From assembly GCA_945859605.1 (NCBI GenBank), contig OX243814.1, positions 34,355,999 through 34,419,998 of the forward strand: 64,000 bases of DNA. The letters run 5' to 3'. Below the pieces are notes generated by a model. The model was given only the letters and a program-made list of their open reading frames with translations, made no database searches and was not told where the DNA came from. Position numbers and translations under genes: made by a program. Positions 11,480-22,629 of this stretch are shown here, one piece after another (position 1 is the stretch's first letter; each line of letters starts with the position of its first letter). This DNA is from Lumbricus rubellus (taxonomy: Eukaryota > Annelida > Clitellata > Crassiclitellata > Lumbricidae).

Positions 11480-12070
11480 ACTGAGGGAGGGAGGGAGGGA
11501 GGGAGGAAGTGAGGGAGGGAGGAAGTGAGGGAGGGAGTGAGGGAGGGCCGGTTGAGGAAGGAATCAAGGGAGCCTCCTCCCCTCTACTCTGCAGAAGGAG
11601 AGGGGAGGAGGCAGAAGTAGAGGAAGAAGGAATAGAGGAAGCAGTAGCAGAGGGCAAGCAGAAGCACAATGGGGAGACAGGGATTTAGTGGGGGAAGTAC
11701 ATGTATAGCTGTCGGAGCGTATATGGCGCAGAAGCAGAGGACGAAGAAGCAGAGGGAGGGGGAGCAGTAGTAAAATGGAGGACGTGAGAGGATAAGGCAC
11801 AGAAGTAGGAGGAGAATCATATAGTGGCAGAGCCTCAGAGGTGTGAATGAAAGAGGGTAGTATAGGTAGAAGGAGAATGAGGAGGATTTGGAGGAGGAGG
11901 ATGTGGAGAGGAGGATGTGGAGGAGGAAGAGGCGGAAAAAGAGGAGGATGAAGAAGAGGAGGAGGAAGATTAGGAGGATGTGGAGGAGGAGGAGGAAGAC
12001 GAGGAGGAAGATAAGGAAGAGGAGGCGGCGGAATAGGCGGAGGAGGAACAGGAGGATGTGGAGAAAGGCG
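11480..12070 (+). repeat. Polypurine tract, GGA/GGAA-rich
   Basis: Nearly 600 bp strongly biased to G and A on the plus strand, beginning with GGGA repeats (11485-11545) and becoming dense GAGGAG from about 11880. It pairs in sense with the pyrimidine tract 110 bp downstream. Arg/Glu/Lys-rich open frames across it are artefacts. Confidence 0.85.
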
Positions 12071-12180
12071 AGGACTGACTGATTACTGGATTAATTCCAG
12101 CGTCCTCTGGCGGAACGATGAAGAGTGACGAAGCACGTGGTTCAATCGGCGTCCAACTTTGCATCGTTCACTCTCAACGG

Positions 12181-12305
12181 CTTCTCCTCCTCCTCCTCCT
12201 CCTCCTCCTCCTCCTCCTCCTCCCCTCCTCCTCCTCCTCATCTTCTTCCTCCTCTTCTTTTTCCTCCTGCTCCTCCTCCTCCTCCTGCTCCTCCTCCTTC
12301 ATCCA
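12181..12305 (+). repeat. (TCC)n polypyrimidine tract
   Basis: About 125 bp of TCC/TCT repeats on the plus strand, approximately the reverse complement of the GGA tract upstream. The two together could fold back on each other or form triplex DNA. Confidence 0.9.
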
Positions 12306-12372
12306 ATCCATCCCAATCCGATGGAAGAACACGATGGGCGTGACCTCCGCTCATTCCACGGCTGCTAAATTA

Positions 12373-12549
12373 AAAGGCCATCCGCTTTTTCACCATGTAA
12401 AAATAAAATATTTGGACTATTAGCCCCCCCCCTCCCCCAAAAAGGTAACCGAATGACTAAAAAAGGTCAGAAATTTTGGCGATGAAAATGAAAATTTCCT
12501 CCGCGAGTTCAGCCCCCACCAAAAAAATTAATTCCTGGCGCCGCCACTG
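12373..12549. mobile_element. hAT-type MITE, left-truncated copy
   Basis: The right end reads cctggcgccgccactg (CAGTGGCGGCGCCAGG on the other strand), a typical hAT terminus. The body (aaaaggccatcc, aaaataaaatattt, gaaaatttcctcc, gttcagccccc) matches the fuller copy at 20972-21165 in the same orientation. The left terminus is missing here. Confidence 0.6.
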
Positions 12550-14900
12550 CTGCTGCTGGTGGTGGTGGTGCTATCGTGCAAAGTCACGTCGCTCCTTATC
12601 GCTGGGTGCATGGTTGATGAACGAGGGATGGATGGATACTACTGGATGGCTCTGTGGATGATTGGGTGGATGGATGGGAAAGGGTGGAATGGGTGGACGG
12701 ATGAATGGATGTATACGTGTGGTTTGATAGTTGAATGGATGTGGCGGCATAAAGGGAGAGATGGTTGAAGGGGTCTGATGGTGTCATCGCTCAACGTCCA
12801 GTGGGGGAGGGGGAGAGTGTGACGAAAAAAGACCATCCCTCTCAGTCGTCTGTGTATATATATATATATCCATATATATATGTATATATGTATGTATGTA
12901 TATAATGTATATAATGTATTACTGTGTGTATATTCATAAATATGCATATATATATATAAGTATATAATGTGTATATACGTATATGTGTATATAATATTAT
13001 GTATGTAGTCTATATCAGTTGCTGAGGCCTATAGGCAGCGACCTCTGCAGGACGGGGCGGTGACGGCGGGACCATGGTTCCCCCATCGGAGACCAATAAA
13101 GTCGTTTTGTGGCTGGGAAGTCAAAGAGTCGCCACCGACCCCCCCCCCCCCCCCCAACCCCCCAACCCCCCCCCCCCCCACCTAAGCCCCTCCGTCGATA
13201 TAGGAGGTCGATATCACGTCGTAATGCAGTATAGGACTACAACACAGCAGTCGACTGCGGTCTCCTTTAAGCCCTTGTTGTCCATGGCTCTACGCTGACC
13301 TCGACCATATCACGAGGAATCCCAGCAGAGACTATCGAAGGGGAGGGGGTCCCGGGGTTGTAGGAAAAGGTTCTGTTTCGTGTACATCTGGAGATTTTGA
13401 AAAGAGATTTAGGATTCATATGAGAGTAATCGGTTGGGAAGATCCACGATTGGGGGTGGGGTCAAGAGGAGGAGGCCATGTGGTCAGTCAAATGTAAACA
13501 GCATTTCAGACACATTTCCACAGTTATAACATTCATGCTATCTTTCATTCGTCCGTCCATCCCGTCAGTCAGCTCCATAATATTACATACCGTACATGTA
13601 TATTATAATCGAAAAATTTATATATATTTTACACGAATAGGTGTAAACCGATTACATAAAACACATTATATAATTATATGGACCTATATTTAATCTAAAC
13701 TTAATATACGAATAGGCCTAAAAGAAAATATTTAATAAACATGCAGGCTCACATTCACACATGCACGTACATGTATAGTATACATATGCCCACACAGACA
13801 TACATGCACATACATACAGACATACATGCACATGCATGTATGCACATAATGTCATAGTGACTTGGGCATGCATATACATATGCCCCCACACTCACGCGCA
13901 CAAATTCACACATACGTAAAAGGCACCAGAGCAGTGAGCCATAGAGTGCCGTTGATGCATTGCGCCTTAGGACTTATAGGAAGGGATCTTGCAAGGTGTG
14001 AGAGAGAGAGAGAGAGAGAGCAAGAAACAGACGAACAGACAGACAGACAGACAGGCAGTAAGACAGTAAGACGTTGCAGGGTTCTAGATATACTACGGTT
14101 GTTTCTACTGCTACTGCTGATGCTGCTGATGCTGCTGGTGGTGGTGCTGCTGCTGCTGCTGACCATCCATCCCGTCGTCCGATATGTCGGCTGCGATTGG
14201 TACTGCAGCAGGAGCCATGGTCAAGTCGACTGAGGATGCTGTGTTTGCTTGGTGAGCGAATTATTCATGGCGTATAATAGTCTGCACTACTTAGTAAACG
14301 TCATCCCATAGGGCATAGGCCTATATACGCAGCAAAATAATTTTCGATCTAAGCTGTTAAAAAGGCTATAATAGCACTGACCGATCAGAAAATCAATTCG
14401 GAGACGTGCAGTGGTTATAAGTAGTATACCTACAAAGATCGGTCGTAAAATAATGGTTCGAGTATATAGGTCTCTGTTATTTTGGACTTTTAAAAGATGT
14501 GGAAACGTTTCTTCGTCAGAAGCTGTTCTGATTATAACTTTGACGCTGAGCAAATTAAGCTGCAGGTAAAAAGTTGTGTTGTTTTAAGAGGACGAGAAAA
14601 CATGGCGGAATTATTAAGAGTGCGTCTTTAAAGATATAAACAGTACTTCTACGAGAATATATCCTGCATTATAAGTTGCTGCTCATTTTATGCTTTCAGC
14701 CTTTGAGTCGACAAAAGTCGTACATGCATGTGCAGCGGGTCCATGATATGTCCAAAGGCGAATAGTTTATGAAAGGTCTATCGCATCGTTCACCATTTAC
14801 TTCTAAAAACACGCTAGTTTTATATAATTTTATCTTCGTTTATTATCAATCAGAATGACAAACCGCAACCCGTTGAAACGCAGACAAATTACAACCAGCC
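12550..14900. other. No gene; dense simple repeats
   Basis: Contains TGG/TGC triplets (12550-12575), a GGAT-type stretch (12620-12760), TA/TATG runs (12850-13010), a C-rich tract at 13139-13181 with runs of about 14 and 15 C, a CATG/CATA-rich stretch (13740-13900), (AG)n then (CAGA)n at 14001-14056, and (TGC)n at 14106-14162. The C tract could form an i-motif, with a quadruplex on the other strand. No coding sequence was recognised. Confidence 0.6.
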
Positions 14901-15122
14901 AGTCACTATGAGGGACTGAAAGAAGAGTTCCGTCTCAGAGGGAGTCCGTCCAGTCTACTCGAACCCGCAATCGTTCGGTTGGAGACCGTGAGTGTTCACC
15001 AAAACAAAACAGATCGCTGCGTTACTCGGTGACCGTTCAGTTGAGGATTTCTCGAAGGAAACATTGATGCTTTGGAGAAGATAACAATTGATGTTTCGGA
15101 GGAGATAGAACATCATCTGAAG

Positions 15123-15621
15123 ATGTTTGGAAACAATTCTTTGGAAGATGGAGACAATGGCGATGATGATGTGATTGAGATGGTGGCGGAAGAGATGCTG
15201 CTCAACTCATCCTACATCCTTGGGTTGCTGAGACAGTTGTCTTCAGAACAACTCGAGGCTCTGTATCAACAGCTCGGCATCAAACGGCATGAGGAACTGA
15301 TCGAATGGATTCCGGAATTGGCCAATGAGAACAACCCACGCAGCTACGAAAAGGTAGGAAAAGAGATGAATATCAATCAACCAATCAATCAATCAAACAA
15401 TCAATCAGTCAATCAGTCAGTCAATCAGTCAGTCAGTCAGTCAGTCAGCCAGTCAATCAGTCAGTCAGTCAGTCAGTCAGTCAGTCAGTCAGTCAGTCAG
15501 TCAGTCAGTCAGTCAGTCAGTCAGTCAGTCAGTCAGTCAGTCAGTCTGTCTGTCAATCAATCAATCAATCAATCAATTAAGCAATCAATCAATCAATCAA
15601 TCAATCAAATGAATATATATC

Positions 15622-15652
<31 letters not shown>

Positions 15653-17481
15653 ATGTCAGTCAGTCAGTCAGATCCTCCTGCTCTACATATTATACTGTAT
15701 AGGCTATAAGTTATGCAACAATCTTAATTAACATCAATCTTAACTAATAAGTATACTAACAGAACAGACAGCCTGCAATACACAATTTGTTTTCTTATAG
15801 GCTATACTTCAAAAGTTCACCATTAAATTTTCTCTTGTAAGGCATGCAATCGTAGTCCATCAGCGTTTGTTCTAGTCCCCTCATGGGTGGAGACCTGGGC
15901 AAAGACTGGGGGTGAAGCAAATGCATGGATCGTCCCCTCAACACGTTCATTGAGGGTATACCGTCCTCTGTCCCTCCCCTAAGTCTCCGCCCATGAGTCC
16001 CCTGCTTTCGGGGGATCCGGTTTATAAGTCTTACTTGACAATTATTGATGAATATGCAGACTTATAAATAACGTTCAGTGTTCCTGGACAATAGCTTCAC
16101 GACTCATTGTTTTTTTTTGCTTCAGCGATTGATGCAGTTCGGTACTTTCCACGCCCACAAGATCCTCCTGCTCTACATACCTCCCGTCCTCATAATACTC
16201 GGCACTTTCGGCAACGTTTTCTCCTTCCTCATACTCAAGAACCGCGCAATGCTGAAGTTCTCCACCTACTTCTACCTCATGGTAATGGCCGTCGCAGACA
16301 CCCTCGTCCTATACGTCGGACTCCTACGGTTGTGGATCGGCGAACTGACCGGACTGGACATCCGCGACCGAACCGACTGGACATGTAAGCTGACCAACGT
16401 CATTGGCTACACGGTCAGTGACTTCTCCGTCTGGTTGATCATAGCCGTCACTGTCGAGCGGTACATGGTCGTCTGCCACCCGTTCCAGGCGAGCTCAGTG
16501 TGCAGCAGTGCGCGTGCGCACCGTATCGTGGCCGCCCTGCTCGTCATCTTCACCTGCCTCAACCTCCACTTCTGCTGGACCGTCCATATCGCGCAGTTCG
16601 TCCGCAACGGTTACCGCAATATCCCGCAGTGCACCGCGCTCGAGGTGCACGCGCGGCTCGTGCTCGAGGCGTGGCCGTGGGTGGACACCCTCGTCTACTC
16701 CCTCGTCCCGTTCGTACTCATCGTCGCACTCAACGGCATGATCATCCGCCAGGTGCTCATCGCTAGGGGGCAAAGAACCGACCTTCGCAACTACGGTAAC
16801 AACAAATACGAGCAGCGTCGGCCGTCGCAGGAGGGCAGCACGCGGCTCACCGTCATGCTCATGACGATCTCATTCGCTTTCCTGCTCACGACGCTACCCA
16901 TGAGCGTCGTAAACATAGCGTCGGCGCTGTGCAGAGGCGAGTGTAGCGACGACGAGCGACGGCAGTCGGCGTTCCGTCTCGCACGGACGGTCACCGAGCT
17001 GTTGATGTACGCCAACCATTCGATGAACTTCTTTCTGTACTGCGCCACAGGACAGAAGTTCCGCCACCAGCTTATCTGGATGGTGTGCTACACGAAGCGT
17101 CGCCGCCGCACCTACCTCGTCAACTGGCGGTCAGAGCCGACGACGCCACCCGTGCCGCCCGTCACTCGACTGGCCAGCATCCGCGAGCAGCCAAGGTTCA
17201 TGCTGCAGTGCAAGAGACCGGAAGGAGCGACGGCCTCGGAGACCTTGAGGTGTGCTGTGTCATGGAAGAAGACGACGATGTCGCTGGGCAGCGGCGGCGG
17301 TGGTGGGTGTGAGGCTGACCGGATGAGGTCGAAGGACGGGGCGCCAGGTCCATGCAGGAGACTGAACCCCACGTCCTGCAAGAGATCGACGTTCAAGTAC
17401 TGTGCCAACAGCGTCAATGGTTTATCCGCTGAATCTACCCTCACCTACAAATCCGTTCCCAATGGTGCTGCATCGATTTAG
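15123..17481 (+). CDS. Class A (rhodopsin-type) GPCR, probably a peptide receptor
   Basis: Two exons: 15123-15353 and 16126-17481, joined in phase 0 (AAG|gtagga ... ttgcttcag|CGA), giving about 528 residues. The first exon supplies an acidic N terminus with N-glycosylation sites NNS and NSS; the exon frame is open only back to a stop at 15042, and 15123 is its first ATG. Exon 2 contains seven membrane segments: TM1 with GN (GTFGNVFSF), TM2 with VADT, TM3 ending in ERY (a DRY variant), a TM3 cysteine (WTCK) to pair with an extracellular loop cysteine (IPQCTA), TM6 LTTLPMS, and TM7 NHSMNFFLY in place of NPxxY. The long cytoplasmic tail is Ser/Thr/Arg-rich with a glycine run. The pattern resembles invertebrate neuropeptide receptors of the FMRFamide-receptor-like type, but the ligand cannot be stated. 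Exon 2 is far more GC-rich than its surroundings. Confidence 0.85.
15369..15672. repeat. (CAGT/CAAT)n tetranucleotide array in the GPCR intron
   Basis: About 300 bp of tcag/tcaa repeats immediately downstream of the exon 1 donor. The frame runs through as Ser-Val-Asn-Gln repeats, making a false extension of the first exon. Just after it (from 15671) is an 18-bp copy of coding sequence from exon 2. Confidence 0.95.
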
Positions 17482-18292
17482 ACCAGTGGAGGGGGGTCAA
17501 ACAGTGTAAGAATTGTGAAAAAATAACTGGGGGCTGGACCATTATCGACTTGGAATTGGGGTGTGAAAACAGAGTTTAACATGGGGCTCTAAGAAAGACT
17601 GGGGGTTGAAACCCCCAAACCACCCCGGCAATTCTCACCCTGGGTTCAAATCCATGTTAACGGTCGACCAGTGGCAATATTTTCCAGCAATTGACGTGCC
17701 TGGGCATGACCTTCTAGACTCTAGAGGGCCATGGTCTGGGTGTCGAAGGCGTCTAAACGAAGTGGGGCAGGGATCTGGGAGACTGCATGGAGAAAGAGGT
17801 CAGATATTTTTCGGCAAAACTAGATCTGATGTGGAACATATATAGCACACAAACATTCAAAAATAATTATGGCTTGCTTAATTTTGAAATTCATTGTCAG
17901 ACACGATCATCACATAAAACTAATAAAATCTTGAAAAAATAAAAGAGTTGAGATTGTACTCTGAAACTGTATAAGAACGTACGTAGTGCGCACTGCCTAT
18001 CGCCTACGGTTTTAAGCAAGGTTCGGCGGGTCGAAAAAACATCGTTGGCTAACTAGAGATTGCCCACGAACCGATTCTTTGACAGCCCTGAATTAGAGAC
18101 CACTTTGATTCCACTGGACTGCCCGGATGCGTGTTTCCAAAAGCCTGCACGGCCCAACGCCCACGACCTCCCATTGGGCAGCAACACTGGAAGAGGCGAA
18201 GACCGTAGGGGGAGAAGGTAGTTGATGTTAGCAGTTGTTGGTGAAGCTGTAGTGTTGGCTATTAGCTTGACCAACAACTGCTAAACAACCAA
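17482..18292. other. GPCR 3' flank; repeated segment, no gene
   Basis: No gene recognised. A segment at 17560-17645 (tctaagaaagactgggggttg, ccggcaattctcaccctg) is found in inverse orientation at about 21187-21270 and in part near 1030-1087, so it is a dispersed repeat of unknown type. No clear AATAAA lies close behind the GPCR stop codon. Confidence 0.45.
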
Positions 18293-18547
18293 CGCAAAAA
18301 TCAAGAATCTAATGACGACACTAACCCTAACACTAACCCTAACCGACCCTCACGACGCAAAAATCATAAGAATCTAATGACGACACTAACCCTAACACTA
18401 ACCCTAACCGACCCTCACGACGCAAAAATCATAAGAATCTAACGACGACACTAACCCTAACACTAACCCTAACCGACCCTCACGACGCAAAGTCATAAGA
18501 ATCTAATGACGACACTAACCCTAACACTAACCGAACGTCACGACGCG
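18293..18547. repeat. Telomere-like 63-65 bp tandem repeat, 4 copies
   Basis: Four copies begin at 18293, 18356, 18421 and 18486. Each contains cgcaaa(aa)tc, aatctaatgacgacac and two or three CTAACCCTAA-type telomeric words followed by accgaccctcacgacg. The copies are almost identical. The phrase ctaaccctaaccgaccctca also occurs within the fold-back element at 32053-32370. Confidence 0.9.
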
Positions 18548-19106
18548 AAACCTTACCCTATACGCGAAAAACACTATAGGTCTTCTATGTTATAACCATG
18601 CTTAAATTTAACGACAAAGAGCGCTAAAGATTACCTGTGCAAAATGTTCCTCCATACGTAGGGTCATTTGTAAGAAATTTTAAACGTTTTACATTGCAAT
18701 TCGTCAAAAATCGTCAGAGCCTGCCGATCACGCACGTGTTGTTGATAGTCTACGAAGGGATGGGCCAGACATTGAGCCAGACATTGTACTCGACAACCTC
18801 CTCCCCTACGGAAATCGCCTCTTCCAGTATTACCGCCCAATAGGAAATCGCAGGCGCTGGGCCACACAGGCCTTTGGAAACTCGCTGCCCGGATGGCGAT
18901 CAGACAAGCTGAGGCAGCCGACACACATTGGGGAGGGGGAAGGTCTGTGATGGGTTGATGTAGCCTATTGGTCATCTGTTAGACTAATGGTCGCATATCC
19001 GACATCGATCTGCTGCAGCTTATAGGCCTACTCTAAATTTGATTTAACGTTCGACTAATATATCGTTGGCTCAACAAGACTTAACCCTTCAATTTAGAAT
19101 CGATCA
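18548..19106. other. No gene seen
   Basis: Unique-looking non-coding sequence. The phrase ggaaatcgcctcttccag... with cccaataggaaatcgcaggc near 18820-18860 resembles material at 18130-18200 (cccacgacctcccattgggcagc, ggaagaggcg) in inverse orientation, hinting at a degraded inverted repeat around the telomere-like array. Confidence 0.35.
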
Positions 19107-19116
19107 CCAACGTCCG

Positions 19117-19182
<66 letters not shown>

Positions 19183-19185
<3 letters not shown>

Positions 19186-20138
19186 GGTGGTCCAGCATAA
19201 ATGTCCCGACTTTGAAAGCGTATAACGTCCCCAATTTTGGGAATTTATTTAATACTTTATGCGACAAATTAAAGGTATTTTACTCTAGTATTTGCACTGA
19301 AAAGGTCGAACTGGTGCTGATTTAGGTTTCAATTATATGCTTGGAACAGCGCTAGCTACCATAATTTGTTGTTTTCTACTACATAATATATGGCGCCGTT
19401 TTCCCGGGATATTCACAAATCGTTTTTTGCTAACACGCGCATAGACACAATTATTTTAGGCGTTTGTAGTAGTCTCTCCCATGAATATCCTCTTTTCGCT
19501 AAACCATTTTCTTTCAATTTTATCAACAGCCGTGCGCACTGCCACGCGCTGCTTTAGACGCAAAGAAACGGCTGTCTCGCTATACAGCCGTTTCTTTGAG
19601 TCAGTGTTTTAGTGCTGTTGGACATCACGTTGACAAATAACTTTAGATCATCTTTTAGGATACGGTGTTTCTAGGACTACCTGTATCGCGCGTAATGACC
19701 TGGGGAGATTTGTTTATAGGGCCTGCCCGAGTCATTGTCTTGACGGCCAATTTACTCGGACACAAGAGCAATGTTAACGGATGTGAACGCCGTAATTCCC
19801 ATGGTTTATGATTAGAAAGTCCTGTTTTTATCAATTTTCCGTAGCAGATAATTCAAGGTATTGTTTATTCCATCCACTGTTAGAAAATTCGTTAATCATA
19901 ATTAAATCCCTTATCAGTTCTGAAAATTAAGATCAAAACGCAATCACCGTCTGAAACGGCGCGAGATCGCGTCATATATAAACATATAATTAAAGCCTAA
20001 ACTTGTACCAGTTCCATTTTTGCAGTGCAAATACTAGAGTGAAATACCTTTTATTTGATGTATAAAGTATAAATAAATTCCAAATATTGGCGAAGTTATA
20101 AGCGTACAAAGTCGGGACATTTATGCTGGACCACCCTG
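19183..20138. mobile_element. Mariner-type non-autonomous element with ~145-bp inverted repeats
   Basis: Starts CAGGGTGGTCCAGCATAAAT and ends in its complement, with TA at both flanks, inserted in a (TA)n microsatellite (19107-19182 and 20139-20163). The two ends match, with mismatches, for about 145 bp (through aaatactagag...gcactg). The interior has no transposase frame. The CAGGG start and TA duplication are typical of Tc1/mariner-related elements. Confidence 0.85.
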
Positions 20139-20271
20139 TATATATATATATATATATATATATGGCAATTGCTTGGTCACTCAGTCAGTCAGCCAGAGTC
20201 GAAATCGTAAGCTAGAAAGTTCTCAGATGCGGCTCGAAAGCACAACGCAGTGTAGACTATACCAGGGTGCT

Positions 20272-20352
20272 AGGACCAAATTCCCCGGACAAAATGTCCC
20301 GGACAAAAAGTCCCCGGACAAAATGTCACTGGACAAAAGTTCCCGGACAAAA
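20272..20352. repeat. Short tandem repeat of ccggacaaaatgtc units
   Basis: About five imperfect copies of a 15-17 bp unit (cccggacaaaatgtcc, ggacaaaaagtccc). Each unit is itself partly palindromic. Confidence 0.75.
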
Positions 20353-20971
20353 TGATTTATAGGATTTAAAGTATAAACTGCCAAGCTGGATTGCTGAAAA
20401 GAATTTTGTTTTGTGGAAAATACCTTGATGTTTGTCATTATACCGTAATCTACTCTGCGCGCTTTCGTCGGTGCGTAGGCCCTATAGTATAGTAGGCCTA
20501 TTTGTCAGGCAAATTTTTCAGCGTTTATTCGGCTACAACGTTGTGCCAATGTTAACTTTTTCCAACACACACACACACACACGTTGGCTGTATATTTCTC
20601 ACGTCACATAATAGGCCAATCACAACTCTAACGTAGGCCCTACGTTTCCACCTAACTCTTAAAAACTTAGTAAAGACTCATGCATAATTAACTCAAGTCC
20701 ATTTTTGTCAGGGAGCAGCGGAGGAAGTGCATTTCCCGATGGGCAGACTTGCACGGCATGCACTAAGTGGGCCTAGGCTACTAATTAGTAAGTAGCCTAC
20801 GCGCTTTTATGGACTCGAAATTGCGCTATTGCGCCATGGCGTATAAATATTTTATGATTTTCTGTATTTATGATGTCCACTTTGTTGTTTTACTGTTATT
20901 TTTACATGTATAGGTTTAGGCTACATAGCATGGAAGTTCTTATGTTGAACCAATAATGTTAGATCCCTGCC
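20353..20971. other. No gene seen
   Basis: AT-rich non-coding DNA with a (CA)n tract at 20562-20582 and AGGCCTA motifs. No coding signal. Confidence 0.5.
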
Positions 20972-21165
20972 CAGTAGCGGCGCTGGGGGCTAACCCCCCA
21001 AAAGGCCATCCATTTTTTCCATGTAAAAATAAAATATTTAAATGATTAGCCCCCCCCAAATGAACCAGATTACTAAAAAAAAGGTTGTGAGAAATTTTGG
21101 TGGTGAAAATGGAAAATTTCCTCCAGAGTTCAGCCCCCAAAACTGAAATCCTGGCACTGCCACTG
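20972..21165. mobile_element. hAT-type MITE, 194 bp
   Basis: Left end CAGTAGCGGCGCTGGGG, right end CTGGCACTGCCACTG, mutually inverted. Flanks are tccctgcc and tccgtgcc, an 8-bp duplication with one mismatch. A second, left-truncated copy lies at 12373-12549. Confidence 0.7.
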
Positions 21166-22350
21166 TCCGTGCCCGCATACAAACCGCAGGGTGAGCATTG
21201 CGGGTGGGTTGGAACTTGGAAGGGTTCAACCTCCTAGTCTTTCTTAGGACCCCATGGTAAATCTTCATTGCACACCCCATGGAACTCCACATAAATCAAC
21301 TTCTGACACCACCCGTTTTTCTCCCTACAATTCTCATCGTGATTCCATCACTGGATAGATCAAAGCCATACATGACCTTGAGTTCACACCCAAAGGCAGA
21401 CATGTGAATGAATCCCTGACGACGACTTCACTTTCTCAAACTCGGCATATATGAGTATGGGTATTTCTACTGACAGTGCATGGCAAGTGTTCCATGCATA
21501 TTATGATTTGCTCTAAACGCAAACGGAGCCGAAATGTCGGAACACGTGAAACCAGTTCTGCAGGATTTATATGGACATCTGGCATTCCGCAATAATTGAG
21601 CTGCTGAATATTAGACTAAAGCACAGCAGCTCTGCTGTAGACTGGACGTCCTGCCAGTAACCCACTTCTCATGAGTAGCCTAACGGGAGCAGCTCCATAA
21701 GCGCCAGATAGAACCACATTATAGCCATATGCGCAGGTCCCTTATGTGAACAGTATATGTTATGTAGCCAAAAAACGTATTTCTACCCTCTCATCCTCCC
21801 TGTACATTTTTGCTGACCCCCTACTTACGGCAAGTAAGCTTCTCTACCCCACTTCCTAAACAGAGGCTAAATAGCTAAACAGCAGCATAGTGGACAAAAA
21901 ACTACAACTCACAGCAAAATGATTAGGAAATCAGATGTGTAATAGTTCAGCAGCAAATGAAATAAAAACAGAACTGCAGTGTGTGAATTCGTTGAAACAC
22001 AGTATCTGGGATAGGACACGGCATGCAAACAACGGCTTGTGTAAAATGGAATAATGCTGTTCTTGTATGGCATGTTGACCAGTATAGAGTGACAAGTTAG
22101 TAGCCTAAGCAGGACATAACACCACTTAGCGTGAAGCTGAGTAGCACATAAACTGGAAGCGTGTCAAATTGTACCTCTTTCTGCACATTCTCAATTTCTT
22201 AGAATTATCCTAATTTAGATGAGACATGTCTCTATTCTGCCTGTATGCAGGCACCATTTAAATAAATCAAATAAAAGTGGAAAGAAAAAAATGTGTCTAA
22301 GCCAATATGAAGAGGACAGAGATGATCAAATTGAGAATTACACTAATCAA
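21166..22350. other. No gene; dispersed repeat
   Basis: The part at about 21187-21320 repeats the segment at 17560-17645 in inverse orientation. The remainder is non-coding. Near 22357 the plus strand reads tttatt, an AATAAA on the minus strand, placed about 270 bp beyond the CNOT11 stop codon and a plausible poly(A) signal for that gene. Confidence 0.45.
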
Positions 22351-22629
22351 CATGCATTTATTAAGCAGCACAACCTAATTACAAAGTTGATGGCACTTAG
22401 CAACTGGACAAGAAGAACCCAACACCTCCACTGTCCTCCAGGTCCCTAAACAGTAACCATTTCAGTCCAGGCAGTCAAACCTATCGACTAACACGTTGCA
22501 CAGCCACAACAATTGCAACAAAACGCTGTTGCAAAAGGAGAACAATGCAACAGAAGGAAAAACGCCATACGTAAGTAAGACAAAGGAATCGGTTCCTCAT
22601 TAAAGTCTATTGTTCTGTTTGCTGTTCTT

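Noticed and set aside
15354..15731. Extension of GPCR exon 1 through Ser-Val-Asn-Gln repeats
   Set aside because: It is an intronic tetranucleotide array behind a good donor; a clean phase-0 acceptor exists at 16125.
16407..16773. Minus-strand and alternative-frame open frames over the GPCR
   Set aside because: They are shadows of the GC-rich GPCR exon; only the plus frame shows seven membrane segments.
18293..18547. Chromosome end (telomere)
   Set aside because: Telomeric words are interspersed in a 65-bp unit and unique sequence continues on both sides.
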